Source: Chinchilla lanigera
Lineage: Eukaryota; Chordata; Mammalia; Rodentia; Chinchillidae
Direction of reading: 5' to 3'
DNA length: 64,000 nucleotides
Assembly: GCF_000276665.1 (NCBI RefSeq)
Contig: NW_004955466.1
Coordinates: 12,949,794 to 13,013,793, forward strand
Under the pieces are notes generated by a model. The model was given only the letters and a program-made list of their open reading frames with translations, was not told the DNA's origin and made no database searches. The translations under genes were made by a program, and so were the position numbers. How positions within the stretch are numbered: position 1 is the stretch's first letter; every line of letters starts with the position of its first letter. Below are positions 1 through 10,672 of this stretch, in pieces.

Positions 1-1670
1 TGTGAGTAAAAGTGTCATGCAGTAAAAAAGAACTTCCTAAAGTGATGGAAATAGTCTGTATCTGTGATGTTCAAATAGTAGCCATGGGTCTTGGGTGGCT
101 CTTGAGCACTTAAATACGATATTGTGACTGAGAAGCTGGGTTTTAACACTTTATTTAATTTTAACTAATTTAAGTAAGCAAATGGTGGTTACAGAATTAT
201 GCAGAGCAGATCTTCCAGATGGATGAAAGACAGGCCAGTTATGAAGAAACTGATACAGGAGTAGCCAAAATTAATGAAAGGAGGGTGCTGTTTCTGAAGG
301 CCCAGAGGCTGTTCTGAGATGTCTGGACAGTTTTGAGTGGCTTGAGTTATTTGCACATGTGTCTTATTGCGCTTGGTCCTACTACTACACATATTTTCTA
401 TTTTTCTCTGATTTTGTCTCTTATGTCTTGACCTTCAGTGTGTCTGAGTTTGCAGTTAAATCCAGTGAAATGAACTTTTTTTGCAGTGACTAAATTGCAC
501 AGTTGGTGCTGACTTTTCCAAAAAAAGAACCAAATTTTACCATAAAGGCCAGATGACTTATCAGCTTTGCCCAGTACCACATGATGTCACTGCCAGGTTT
601 ACAGTGGTTCTCCTCTCTGACAAGACTCAGAGGCACAGGGCTGGGTCCAGAGTGATCACATCCGAGTGACACAACACCATCTCAATGTCTTTGCTGTTAT
701 CAAGGCTCAAAAACTTTCACAAATCCAGCAGCTGGAGGACTTGTAAAATTCAAACTGTGGGACCAGTTGTTCTGTGGGTGTGGCCCAATACTTGCATTTC
801 TAACAAATTCTGAGGGGAGGTCAAGTCTGCTGCTCTGGAAATTCACCTTCAAGCACCACAGATAACTAAGTCAGGGATAGTTCCCCTGAGACAGCATCTC
901 TCAGGAATTTAAATTTGGAATGAAGAAGCAAAGAGACTGACAACAACCACAGAAGGTCTGCAAATCACCATTTCATGGGCCCCAAACCAATCAGGTTCCT
1001 GTTCTTCCTCAGCCTTGTTGGTTTAGTCCTTTGGATGAATTTCACTATATACTTTCTTTATTTTGCTTAAACTGGCCATAGAATGTTTCTGTTGTCTGCC
1101 CCTAAAAGATCTTTAAGGCATGAGTAGACTGAAGTGTTTCACTAAGAAAACAGAAATTCTTCTGAGTCTCTAAAATAGAAGTAAAATGGTATAGGGCCTT
1201 GGTCACACTGCTGATAGATGACTTGGGAAGCCAAACTTGTCACTCAGGAGTTAGTAAGAGCGGGAAGCTACCTCCACCCTCAGGCTGGAGCGACAAAGGG
1301 AGAAGGCAGTGTTAATGAAGCTAGAACCATGACAGACAAGTCCAACAGGGGGAATGCTGCTGTTACTGTCAGAAACATCACCCAGAGCAAGAGGTGGAGA
1401 AATATCTTAGTTTTCCCCTTTTTTCTGTTTGCAGCAGGGGCAGTCAGCCTCTTTGGGTGGGAGGGTGGAAAAGGCTCATTGTGTCACCAAGAACAGTGCC
1501 TGTCATGGTACTGTGGACAGAGATCTTGTGGGTCTGAGACTAGCCATGTTTGACTCTGGATTTCTCATTTTTTTCCATCAAAGTTCATTTTTCCTGCTTA
1601 AAGATTAGAGAAAGATAATATGAACACGCCACATAATTTCTAATAGTCTCTTATTACAAGTAAGCATTTT
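1..1670. other. Unique intergenic sequence, no gene seen
   Basis: AT-rich sequence without a recognisable repeat family or conserved protein. An open frame of 111 codons exists at 1218-1553, but it has no recognisable domain and no splice context, so it is read as chance. The interval lies upstream of the CpG-island promoter and could hold distal regulatory DNA; nothing specific can be shown. Confidence 0.5.
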
Positions 1671-1671
1671 G

Positions 1672-1760
1672 GGGGCTGGGGATGTAGCTTAGCGGTAGAG
1701 CCCTTGTTTAACATGTAAGGACCTGGGATTCAATCCCCAGCATTGCTCAAATTCCTCAAA
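1672..1760 (+). repeat. ID SINE (tRNA-Ala-derived), older copy
   Basis: The sequence starts 'gggctggggatgtagctta', carries the pol III box A region (tagcttagcggtagagc) and a box B ending in 'ggattcaatccccag'. This is the standard rodent ID head. It has several differences from the young copies elsewhere in the window and no long A tail, so it is an older insertion. Confidence 0.85.
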
Positions 1761-1879
1761 ATAATGTATATGTATTTTCATTTTAATTAAATTGTATTTT
1801 AAATAGGCTTTAGTTAACTGGTTCTAAAATTAGGCTTGACATTTCTGAGGTAATATTAATTGAAAAATTACAAATGCTG

Positions 1880-2090
1880 AAATGAAGTACCATTTGTGTA
1901 GCACTTTTTAGTTTGGAAAGTGTTTTTACATGTTTCATCTGATTTAATCCTCAAAAACCTTGTGAAGTAGGTATTATTGTCAATCCCATTTTACAAATGA
2001 GACTGAGACTCAAAGAAAAGAAGCAACAGATATGAGCAAAGTAATATGGCTCAAAATGGTAAAATGGCACATTCTCAAACCTAGGCTCAC
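1880..2090 (-). repeat. MIR SINE
   Basis: The stretch reads 'gtaggtattattgtcaatcccattttacaaatgagactgagactcaaagaa', which is the reverse of the MIR core and 3' part. It is ancient and diverged; the boundaries are approximate. Confidence 0.75.
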
Positions 2091-2095
2091 ATACA

Positions 2096-4050
2096 ACCTT
2101 ATTGTGAAATACTAAATGTGAAAACATAAGTAAGGTTATAAACTTTAATTTCTACTCTGTTGATATCTCATTTCCTTGCTTAACTAAAATCTATTCTCTA
2201 GAGTAAACCTTGGGGCAGAACTAAGAGAAGTTAGTGAAAGATCAGCAACACCCCTCCAGGTGCCTTTGCTCCCTGCCCCCTACCTGTCTGGAGGATCTAT
2301 TCTCAAAAGCCCCACAGGTTCCTAATTAATAGGCCATGATTATTGGATGAGGCAGGGCGTTTCATAAGATCGTTCCAGAACAGCCACAGTCATTTAAGAA
2401 CAAAAGGAAAAAAGCAAAGAATCCCTTTTAGTTGAGAATATAAATTAAACCAGACAAACTGGGTATTTTTGATGGTTTATGCAATGACTTGGTCACCTAG
2501 AAAGAATGAAATAAAAACACACACAGTGATTGTGTGCAAAAATGAGTGTGTGATTTCCTTTCTGCCTCCACAGTGTTTAAGCTCCCTCCCTCTCTACCTC
2601 CACAGTCTGAATTTCTGATGCTGAAGAGCCATCTTTGTTTCCCTTGGTTACCAACGAAACAGTGTGCAGGGATCAGTTCAAATCCAGCACCTCTTACAGA
2701 AAAACGACACAACGCCTTCTATCTGCATCTATCTGTATGTCTGTTTGATAGTAAGAATGGCTTCTGTGAACATCCACGTTTCTGTGCTTACAGTCTATTG
2801 TGTGCATTGTTCTTTATGTGTGGAGATGAGCGATGTCACGCGGCACACCTCTATACTATTGTTATAGAGAATGAATTTTTGTTATTGTTCAGGCAGATCT
2901 TATCCTTTCCTTCATTGCCAGAGAGCCAAGAGAGTTTTCTATAGGGTAATTTCTTCTATTAAATTACTCCTCAGAGTGTACCTCAGTGACATACTTTTAT
3001 CTATTAGGATAAGCCCTGCCTTATAGAAAGGCTCCACATTCAGTTTATTGAGTCAATAAATTTCAGGCTTACTGACTATGTTTCCATCTAAAAGCTTTAC
3101 AGATTTATAAAACCAGGAGAGCCTTTAAACTCATCCCAGGTCAAGTTTCTTGAAACTCAGAAAATTTTTTTCACAATAAACTGTGCATACATTGTTTACC
3201 TATTAGCTACAGTATCACTGTACCCTTGATCTGATGGCCCAAAGAACATTTGTATCCTCTGGGTTCCATTGAAGATAATATTTTAAATGGACAAAGTAGC
3301 TTGAAACAGAAGAGCAACATTGGAAGTTATCTTCCTTCTATGGAGAAAAATGGGTCTGGACTGTAAAAGAATAGCCTTGATAAAAGAAACCAGAATTGAG
3401 CACTAAAACATCTCTCAGCTAAACAAAGAATTTTTTCCTCCTGAGCTCCTCAAGTAGTTCCACCGATAGTTTTCATTTGAACCTGTTTGTGTTGCAGAAT
3501 GAAATAATGTGAATGATAATATTTTCACTAACAATTAGCTGGGGAGTTGTTTGACACCTTAATTGGGAACTTTAATTTCCCAAGAAGATATGGAGAGATT
3601 TTGCTAGAGGAAATGGAGGTGTGCATTGGTCCTTATATGTGATTGGGCCATATCAAGCGCCATTATAATTTACTACACATTTGCAACCTGAATAAATGCA
3701 TTTTTTTTTTCGTGGAGACACCTAGAGATTTGCTGTCAACGCTAATTTTTCACAACATTTGATATTCAATGAATAATGGAATATTGCTACGGAACATTTT
3801 TATGTATTAAAAACAAATCTGCCCAAAGGATCAGAATTCTGCTACATACCTTTTGCTTACCTTTAAATAAATATTTACGTGTATTTAGATCAGGAGAATT
3901 CTTGAAGAGAGACTGTTGTGAGCTTTAAGGTCTTTAAACACTTTTTTAAAAAGATGATAGCATGGAAAATGAGGTGGGTATTGTGGATTTAAAAATACAT
4001 GTATGCATGTATACATAATTTAGTGGAACTTTTAGACAAGCATGCTGTCT
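2096..4050. other. Unique AT-rich sequence; possible conserved non-coding DNA
   Basis: No repeat or gene recognised. Two sub-stretches, 2280-2400 and 3480-3800, lack repeat signatures and contain homeodomain-like TAATTA/TAAT and CAATTAG words, as often seen in distal enhancers. This is suggestive only. Open frames at 2497-2944 overlap on both strands and show no domain. Confidence 0.35.
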
Positions 4051-4584
4051 TCTAGTTGGGAGCCACAGGGCGGGAAGCCGTGGGGAGGAACAAAAGCGCG
4101 GCGGGGGACAGTCGCTCCCCGCGCGGCCGGCAGCCCGGCGCTGGCGAGGTCCCGAGTCTGTCACACCGCCTTTGCCTGGTGACAGCTCGGTGCTCCCGTC
4201 AGTTCTGCAGACCACGCTGCTTGGTCCCTGGCTCTGGTACACGGGCAGAAGGGCAGCGAGGGGAAGGCGCGCTGACCTAAGCGTGAGGATGCGCCCTCCC
4301 TGTCGCGGGCCGGTCGCCGCGTCCTGGGGACCTGGGAAACACCAGGACCCTGTATACTCCAGTCACGGAGTCCCAGGAAGCAGCTGCTCTGGCTGGGGAA
4401 GGCGGGGCGCCGCTGAATCTTCTCTCCCTAACCGGGGCACGGCGAACCCAGGCATGGGTCAGACTGACTGGCTGCGGCGTAGGAGCCCTCGCCGCTGCGA
4501 AGCAAACGAGGTCAAGTCAAAGGGCGCGACCATAGGGCGCCTCCCTTGGGCCGGGTGTCAGCGCGACCACTGCGCTGGCCTCGC

Positions 4585-4800
4585 CAGGCGGGAGGCGGGG
4601 CGGGGCCCGGAGGGGCGGGGCCGGGGCGGGGTCAGGGGACCGCAAGGTGCATCGGGAAGTGTAGTTTACACTAGCCGCAGCACGAGGCGGTCCCGCTCAG
4701 CCTGCCGGGTCGCGCCTACGACTCCCAGGAGCCTCCAGGTCTGCCGGGGAGTCCATGCGCAGTGCGCGCCACATTCTATCCTATCGGAAGAGGAGAGGGT
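4585..4800 (+). promoter_or_regulatory. Housekeeping-type core promoter
   Basis: A cluster of GC boxes (ggggcggggc type) spans about 4590-4630. It is followed by an SBS-like site at 4648-4665 (minus-strand reading ACTACACTTCCCGATGCA), a second at 4716-4732 (plus strand, ctacgactcccaggagc), an NRF1-like tgcgcagtgcgc near 4756-4767 and an ETS core cggaag at 4785-4790. ZNF143/THAP11 SBS sites occur close to the start sites of many TATA-less, often mitochondrial or housekeeping, genes and are frequent at bidirectional promoters. The start site is inferred to lie around 4640-4760. No TATA box is visible. Confidence 0.75.
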
Positions 4801-4910
4801 GATGTCACCTGCGAGTTGGTAACCTAGAGCCGCTGTGGAGGAAACTGTTTAACCCGATCCCATTGTACCGGAGCGCATAGCCGCCTTTCCAGCATGCGGG
4901 GACTGCTCAG
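4660..4910 (+). CDS. First exon (5' leader plus 17 coding bases) of an unidentified CpG-island gene
   Basis: ATG at 4894 sits in a fair Kozak context (A at -3) and opens ATG CGG GGA CTG CTC AG, immediately followed by a consensus splice donor CAG|gtgagg at 4911. Without splicing the frame stops at once (AGG TGA), which supports the junction. The first codons give M-R-G-L-L plus a split codon. The short basic/hydrophobic start and the SBS-type promoter resemble nuclear genes for mitochondrial proteins, but this is inference. The 5' end of the exon is not defined by the sequence; 4660 is a guess between the SBS sites. Alternatively the exon is entirely untranslated and the real start lies in a later exon. 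Confidence 0.6.
4755..4802 (+). other. uORF 1 in the putative 5' leader
   Basis: ATG CGC AGT ... GGG TGA, 15 codons (MRSARHILSYRKRRG), 139 bases upstream of the main ATG. The C-rich context before the ATG (gtcc) is weak. It is relevant only if transcription starts upstream of 4755. Confidence 0.4.
4802..4822 (+). other. uORF 2 overlapping the uORF 1 stop
   Basis: ATG TCA CCT GCG AGT TGG TAA (MSPASW). Its ATG shares the A of the uORF 1 stop in the string TGATG, the arrangement used for termination-reinitiation in some transcripts. Its functional meaning here is unproven. Confidence 0.35.
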
Positions 4911-5400
4911 GTGAGGGGACGCCCGTGTCTCCCTCCGCGCGCGTTCCTTGAGGGGTCCCGCCGGCTCGGGCGCGGGTGGGCGTGCGCCTTCGGCCGGGGG
5001 CCGGTGCGCGGCGCGGCTTCGCGCTGCCTCGGCGGAGCTGCGGGCCCGTGGGTAAATATTAAACCCGTCCTTCAGGTTGGGTCTGGGTGGGAGCAGCCCG
5101 AGACGCGCGGCTGCCGGGCGGTTTTGGAAAATGGCTGCAGACAGCGCGGAGCGGGCGTCCCCCGAGGACGGGTCCCTCCTCCTGTCCTGCCCGCCTCGGG
5201 CGGGCTCCGCGCCGCCTCGGGGACGATCGGAGGGGTGACTGGAGTTGGGCAGAGACGGAGCTGCACGGTTCCAGCGAGGGAAAGGGAAAGGGGGCGTTGC
5301 GGAGGGATGAGGGGAGTTAGCGACCGCGGCGAGGGCGGGCAGCGCCGCAGAGCCCCTGCCTGCGTGTTTCGCGAGGGGCTCCCAGGAATCGCGCCCTGGG

Positions 5401-5536
5401 CCGGGACGCAGCTCGCGAGGCCGGGACGCAGCTCGTGAGGCCGGGGCGCAGCTCGCGAGGCCGGGACGCAGCTCGCGAGGCCGGGGAGCAGCTCGTGAGG
5501 CCGGGGCGCAGCTCGCGAGGCTGGGGCGCAGCTCGC
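5401..5536. repeat. 20-bp GC-rich minisatellite, about 7 units
   Basis: Seven tandem units of 20 bp start at 5401, 5421, 5441, 5461, 5481, 5501 and 5521 (consensus ccgggacgcagctcgcgagg), the last one partial. Four units keep the palindrome CTCGCGAG; two have the CpG-decay form CTCGTGAG. Units 1-3 and 4-6 form a 60-bp higher-order repeat differing at only a few bases. Confidence 0.95.
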
Positions 5537-5570
5537 GCCTCGGAGCCCTGGGGCGGGGTGTCAGATGCTC

Positions 5571-6468
5571 TCAGGATAGCGCTTGCTGTGGGGAAGGAGG
5601 GGTGGATAATCGGGTTTACCCAGCGGGTGCCAAAAGCCAAATCCTTGGGATGGGCTTGCCTTGGATTGGAGACGAGAGCCAGGCCCAGCGATGGGAAGTC
5701 TTCTGGATTTCCTTTGGCTTTTCCAGCTGACTCACTCATTCATCAAATTCCGCTAAGTCTCCCCTCACGTTGCTAATAGGCAAGGGTTGGGGTGTTCTGT
5801 CTCTTACCCCCATAAAATATTTCACTGCGCTCAGGAATAAATTTTTGCACTCCATTCCCCCGCATCTCGACTGCGCAGAGAGCATCAAGAGCAAATGTCA
5901 CCCGTGACCGTGTCGCTGTCGTTGAATTGGTAGTTTCTTGAGATCCGAGCAGGACCCAGTGAATTGAAGCCGAGTTTGACTGCCTGACAAATCCCGTTGC
6001 TATGGCGACCCGGGCCTTCGGAATCCTAACTGCTGGCACTGCCGTTCAGTTCGCGTGGCTCTGCGGGCAGCTGGGAGGGCGTGGCTAGTGGGTATGGTCA
6101 AGTGCTGGACCCCGGGCCCAGCTGCTCCCTTCCCCTCTCAGCCGGGTCACAGTCCCGGCGCCCTCCTCATTCGCTAGTGAATGGCTTGGACCTTGTTCTT
6201 GGAGCCTTTCGCTTCCTGTGTGCCCATACTACATCTTCCATCATTCTCCCTCCCTAAAACTAATCTTTTGGCGCAACCCTACCCTCGCCACCGAAAGTTA
6301 CCACTGGAGAGATTGCTTTCCCCTTTCAGGCTAGCTGCATCATTTCCGTAGCCAGCCAGTATTTCTTCAGAAGGACGCTCTCACCTATTCTTCATAGGAG
6401 AGCCCACTGGCCACCAATAAGGGTTCCGAGTTTGCCAGAGGTGCAATTGACTGGAAGTGGCTGGGGGA
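5571..6468. other. CpG-island shoulder and flanking unique DNA
   Basis: Moderately GC-rich with scattered CpG to about 6180, then ordinary composition. There is no repeat or splice-bounded exon that I can support. It probably belongs to the start of intron 1 and may hold promoter-proximal regulatory sites. Confidence 0.45.
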
Positions 6469-6485
6469 CAATTAAGTGAATTTTG

Positions 6486-6516
<31 letters not shown>

Positions 6517-6611
6517 TGTCTTTTTTTGGTTTTTCTCCAGTACCGGGAACCGAACTCACGACCTTGCGCTTGCCAGGCAGACGCTTTGCCGCTGAGCTAA
6601 ATCCCCAGCCC
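6486..6611 (-). repeat. ID SINE, young, with (TTTTG)n tail
   Basis: Reverse ID body 'gaactcacgaccttgcgcttgc' through 'gctgagctaaatccccagcccc', preceded by a (ttttg)n-rich tail. A perfect 17-bp target-site duplication (caattaagtgaattttg) occurs at 6469-6485 and 6612-6628. This is an L1-mediated, relatively recent insertion. Confidence 0.95.
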
Positions 6612-6628
6612 CAATTAAGTGAATTTTG

Positions 6629-7390
6629 AAAGGCATTGCCCTGCCTTGTGGTTCTGGTGAAACCTAAACATCAGCCTAGAGGATGCAGGTCCTAGAGTGA
6701 GGGACAGGCTGGGAAGTAGGAGCCCTGGCTCCTGCTCTGGCCTTACTGCCTGCCCTGTCTGAGGTTACCCCTTTACCACTAGGGACCTCTGTTTCATTGG
6801 TATTGTGAGGAGAGAATATAGTACAGGGTTCCTAAAGTTGATTCCAGGCATAAAATCTTGTTGTTCTAAAAAAGACCCACACCCCATCGCCAGTAATCTG
6901 AAGGTGAGGGTTTAAACCCAGCCTCTAACATTGGGTTAATGTCTTCAAACCTTACTTGCCTGGTAAAATAGTCTGGTTCTTTATGGCAGTGCTTCAGAGT
7001 GGGCAGAGCAGCTATATTGTGATTCATACTCCTGCTACTATTCCAGTATCTGGGCTTCTAGTTATACTTTTAGCCTTGGAAGTAATTGTTTAGGTTTTGC
7101 CTTTTTATAGATTCTTAGTGAATGCAGTTACTTGTAACCTAATTACATTAAGTATAGTTAAGTTATACATAAATTTTGTTTCCCCCCACTTGCATTTTGT
7201 ACCAAGTACATCATCACAGAAGTTGCAGGTGTGTGTCTGTGTACCTGTGTTCAAGTTCTGGTAAATATTTAAGGGTGCTCTATGTCAGGGGTGCACACAT
7301 TATTTTATCTTAAGTAGATGGTTACATCCTCAGGAGGGATGAGAAATAGTTACTATTTTGTCTTAACTCTTAAAGGAAAATCTCCTTCAT
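6629..7390. other. Unique intronic sequence
   Basis: No repeat family or exon recognised. It contains short homopolymer runs only. Confidence 0.4.
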
Positions 7391-7394
7391 TGAT

Positions 7395-7535
7395 CTATTG
7401 ATTTGTCTCCTTTACTAGACTATAAACTCTTTGAGGGCAGGAGCCTAGTCTTGTCTTCTGTATCTCAGCATTTAGAGCAGTGTTTGCCTATTTGTAGATG
7501 TTTAATAGTTGTTTGTTGAATATTACGTATTAGAA
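7395..7535 (+). repeat. L2 LINE 3' end
   Basis: 'actagactataaactctttgagggcaggagcc' followed by 'ttgttgaatatta' is the typical L2 3' terminal segment. Confidence 0.8.
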
Positions 7536-7943
7536 CCTGAGTTCAGTATTCTTTCTAAGGTAGTTCTGTCATCCACTTTTCACATTCCTCTTAGTTTTTG
7601 GTCAAAATTTTATTTTACCATAAATGGAAACTCTCTTTGGCATAAAAGTCCTTCAGTGTGTCTGAAAGGGAGATGCATCTTGTAAGTATTTGCTTTTGGA
7701 ATACACTCACATAGACTATTTTTTTTACTAGTTATAATTTATTACTCCCGAATTTCTAGATTTCTACCGTTTGTACTCTCCTTAGCTCAGATAATTTTCC
7801 CATGAGGTGTATGAGAGGAGAATAGGGAGAGAGCCCGAGGCCAAGATTCCTAGCAGCTTTCCCAGGCCACCGGTGGCTCCCAGAGTACCTGGGAGAAAAG
7901 AGTCCTGAATAGAACATATCAGCACAGGCTGATAGGACAGAAC

Positions 7944-8018
7944 ATTTGTTCAATTTGTGTAACATTGTTTCATTGTTGTGTAAATTTGTTCAATTTGTGT
8001 AACGTTGTGTAACATTGT
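7944..8018. repeat. Short 40-bp tandem duplication
   Basis: The 20-mer atttgttcaatttgtgtaac occurs at 7944-7963 and again at 7984-8003, followed by partial gtgtaac repeats. It is a small local duplication of AT-rich sequence. Confidence 0.7.
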
Positions 8019-8790
8019 TATCATCCAGTAGTCAGAGCCTGTTTTTTTTGTTTTTTTGTTTTTTTCAGTAGTGTAAATTAGTGAGGAGTTGTGATATTGA
8101 AGAGACTGGTGGGTCACATCCTTGAGCAGTGGGTACTTCCCAAGGCTTCCTGAATAGGTGCAGAGAAATTTGAATCCTTTGAATTTTGGCTTTCTTGCTG
8201 TGTGGACAGTTCTGGGTCTTAAGGATGTGTATCTGTGGGTGGTTTTATCTGAGCTACTTTGTTTAAAGGACTGCTTTTAGTTTTGTTGCTGTTCTCAGAA
8301 TAAATAAGATATTTAGGAACAAAACACAGTTAAGTTTGAAAGTGTTTCATTTTTGTAAATATTTTTGGAAGTGATATGAAGAGTAGCTCTGGCTTGAGAA
8401 TCTTGAATCCTTCTGTAAAAACTAAAAGTTATAGCTGTTAGATCAGAAGAAACAAGCTTTTCCAGCGAAATGTGGTACCACTGAGAGCCATAGGTGTTTG
8501 GTTCAGGAAATAATCCACAGAGCTTGTCATTACTATGAGGCGCTCCCTGGCTCCCAGCCATCAAGTGTTAATTCTGTCCATATACTGCAGAAAATAAATC
8601 AACTTTCCCAATTTAGCTTGGCAAACTTGTGTTCTGTCTAGAGGGGTCCCCAGATGAAGTGATTTTTCCTCTTTGGATGAGGAATGTGGACTACTGTCTC
8701 ATTTTGGTATTACAGTTTCTTATTCGGTAGTGTAGGCAATCTTATCGGTGAATATCTGTCCTAACTATATTACAACATCTGCTCTTAGGG
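8019..8790. other. Unique intronic sequence
   Basis: A T-rich run sits near 8041-8066; otherwise no recognised element or exon. An open frame on the minus strand at 8313-8564 has no domain and no splice support. Confidence 0.4.
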
Positions 8791-8933
8791 GTTTCCTTGA
8801 GAGCTCAGAATTTTCAGGCATTCGATTGTACAGATGCTGTGTGTGACTTGTAGGTGCATCTAGTCGTTGAGCAGGCCGAGGCAGGCCAGAGTGGAGGATC
8901 CCTCTATGAAGTTACATTAACCTGCCCTTAAAA
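8791..8933. repeat. Segmental tandem repeat, unit A
   Basis: 'gtttccttgagagctcagaatttt' through 'gtggaggatccc...gttacattaacctgccc' is matched by a second copy that starts at 8934, is split by an L1, and resumes at 10160 to about 10310. Copy identity is imperfect, so the duplication predates the L1. Confidence 0.8.
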
Positions 8934-8941
8934 GTTTCCTT

Positions 8942-10159
8942 GAGAGGTCAGAATTTTTTTTTTTTATTAATTTTATTGGTACATTTTAGATATACGTAAT
9001 GATCACATACATTCATAAGAGGAAGTTTGTACCAGTACATATTTCTTAATTCTTTTTCCCTGAATCCCCTCCTCCTTTTAACCCCTCTTCCCTTCATTAT
9101 ATACAAAAGATTTTTTTCTTTTTTTTTTGTTTTTGTTTGTTTGTTTGTTTGTTTTTGTTTTTCTTCCGGTACCAGGAATTGAACTCACGACCTTGTGCTT
9201 GCCAGGCAGGCACTTGCCGCTGAGCTAAATCCCCAGCCCCCTGGTTTTTTCCATTTTTTTCCTTATATTCTTTTTTTCCTTTCCCTTTCCCTCCTTTCCC
9301 CCTTCATCTCTTGTTCCCCTTTCCATTTGAAGATTTTCTTCATATTTCACAGTACCTGGTACACATTTTTGGTTCTTATTTACCCTTTCAGTTTCTCCCA
9401 CTAGAGAAATGGGTGTGATATTTAACGTGTGTGTCTGATTCATTTCATTTAAGAGGATGGATTCTTTTTTTTTTCTTCTTTCCCCTGCGCCCCTCCCCAG
9501 TTCCCCTTTCTTTTGAACAATTTCTTCCTATTTCACAGTACCTTTTATACACTTTGTTCCTTATTTATACGTTCAGTATCTCATACCAGAGAAACAATGC
9601 AATATTGACACGAGCCTGATTTATTTCACATAAGAGTATGTTCTCGAGGTACATATATTTACCTAGAAATGTCTCAAGTTTATTGTTCTTTATGGCTGAG
9701 TAGTACTCCATTGTATAAAAAACCCGCATCTTTTTTATCCATTCCTCGGTTGATGGGCATTTTGGTTGTTTTCAAGATTTAGCTATTACAAACTGTGTTG
9801 CTATAAACATGAGTGTGCATATATTGTGGTATGATGTTTTTAATTCTTCCAGGAAGATACCCAGAAGGGGACTAGCTGGGTCAAATGGGATTTCTAATCC
9901 TAGTTTTTTGAGGAATCTCCACACTAGTTTCCACAGTGGTTGTATTTTTCTACACTCCTACCGACAGATGAGGAGGGTTCCTTTTTCCTCACAGCCTCTC
10001 CAGCATTTTGTTATTGGTTGATTTCTTGATGATAGCCATTCTTTCTGGAGATGGAATCTCAGTGTTGTCTTAATTTGTACCTCTTGAATGACTAGTGATG
10101 TTGAATATTTTTTCATATATTTATTTGCTGTTCGTATTTCTTCGAGAGGTCAGAATTTT
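8942..10159 (-). mobile_element. L1 LINE, 5'-truncated, minus strand
   Basis: The plus strand reads the reverse of the L1 ORF2 end and 3' UTR: 'gagtagtactccattgtata', 'gatgggcattttggttg', 'agatttagctattacaaactgtg', 'gctgggtcaaatgggatttct'. A target-site duplication gagaggtcagaatttt occurs at 8942-8957 and 10144-10159. It is about 1.2 kb, including a nested ID at 9111-9240, and lies within unit B of a local tandem duplication. Confidence 0.93.
9111..9240 (-). repeat. ID SINE nested in L1
   Basis: A (tttg)n tail and 'ccggtaccaggaattgaac...cttgccaggcaggcac...ctaaatccccagcccc' interrupt the L1 3' UTR. It is therefore younger than the L1 host. Confidence 0.92.
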
Positions 10160-10310
10160 CAGACATCTGATTGTACAGGTACCATTTAAGAAATTGGTAC
10201 AGAGATCCATTTCTCTGTGTGGCTTGCCGTGTGTCTAGTTGTAGAGCAGCTGGGGCAGGCTAGGGTGGAGGATACCACTTTTAAAGTTGCATTAACTTAG
10301 CAAGTGAGCT
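10160..10310. repeat. Segmental tandem repeat, remainder of unit B
   Basis: It continues the second copy of the 8791 unit after the L1: 'cagacatctgattgtacagg' and 'gtgtctagttgtagagcagc...ggtggaggataccactttt'. The sub-segment 10231-10282 recurs almost identically at 11425-11476. Confidence 0.78.
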
Positions 10311-10672
10311 TTTATGTAGATTGTGTATGTTAGAGTGGCCTAGGGTGCTGATAGTGACCAGAATTGAATTATGGGTCTGGAATATCCCCTTCTTCAAGCT
10401 ACCATCTAATCAGTGCCCCCCTTCCCAAAAGAGGGGCAGATGAATGAGATGCAAGTTGATTTGGATGACCTACAGCCCTATGTGCAGGAAACAAACAAAA
10501 AAATGTTTGTTTTTTTATTTTCGGATGTCCTTCTGCCATTCTAGGAGCAGAGAACACGGCATTTCAGAGAGCATTTGCATCCATAGCGTCTAAAAGTGTA
10601 TTAAATGTTGGACCCTAGGAGCACAATAACAGGTGTATAGAACAAACTACCCACCTACCCCTCCTAAGTTTT

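Larger units (their letters stand above)
4055..5570. promoter_or_regulatory. CpG island
   Basis: Base composition switches abruptly from AT-rich to very GC-rich with dense undepleted CpG, starting in the segment 'ggcgggaagccgtggggagg' and fading after 5570; a weaker shoulder runs to about 6180. It contains GC boxes, two SBS-type motifs, a first exon with donor at 4911, and a 20-bp minisatellite. CpG islands of this kind mark promoters of widely expressed genes. Long open frames here (for example 4172-4822) are expected from the scarcity of AT-rich stop codons. Confidence 0.93.

Noticed and set aside
2546..2944. 132-codon open frame upstream of the promoter
   Set aside because: Overlapping open frames on both strands, no domain, no CpG promoter or splice pattern.
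4172..4822. 216-codon open frame through the CpG island
   Set aside because: GC-rich DNA lacks stop codons by chance; the frame is Arg/Gly/Pro-rich, has no domain and overlaps the promoter motifs and the uORFs.
4911..5776. Open frames of 175, 140 and 113 codons on both strands
   Set aside because: They coincide with the CpG island and the 20-bp minisatellite; their repeated peptide phrases come from the tandem units.
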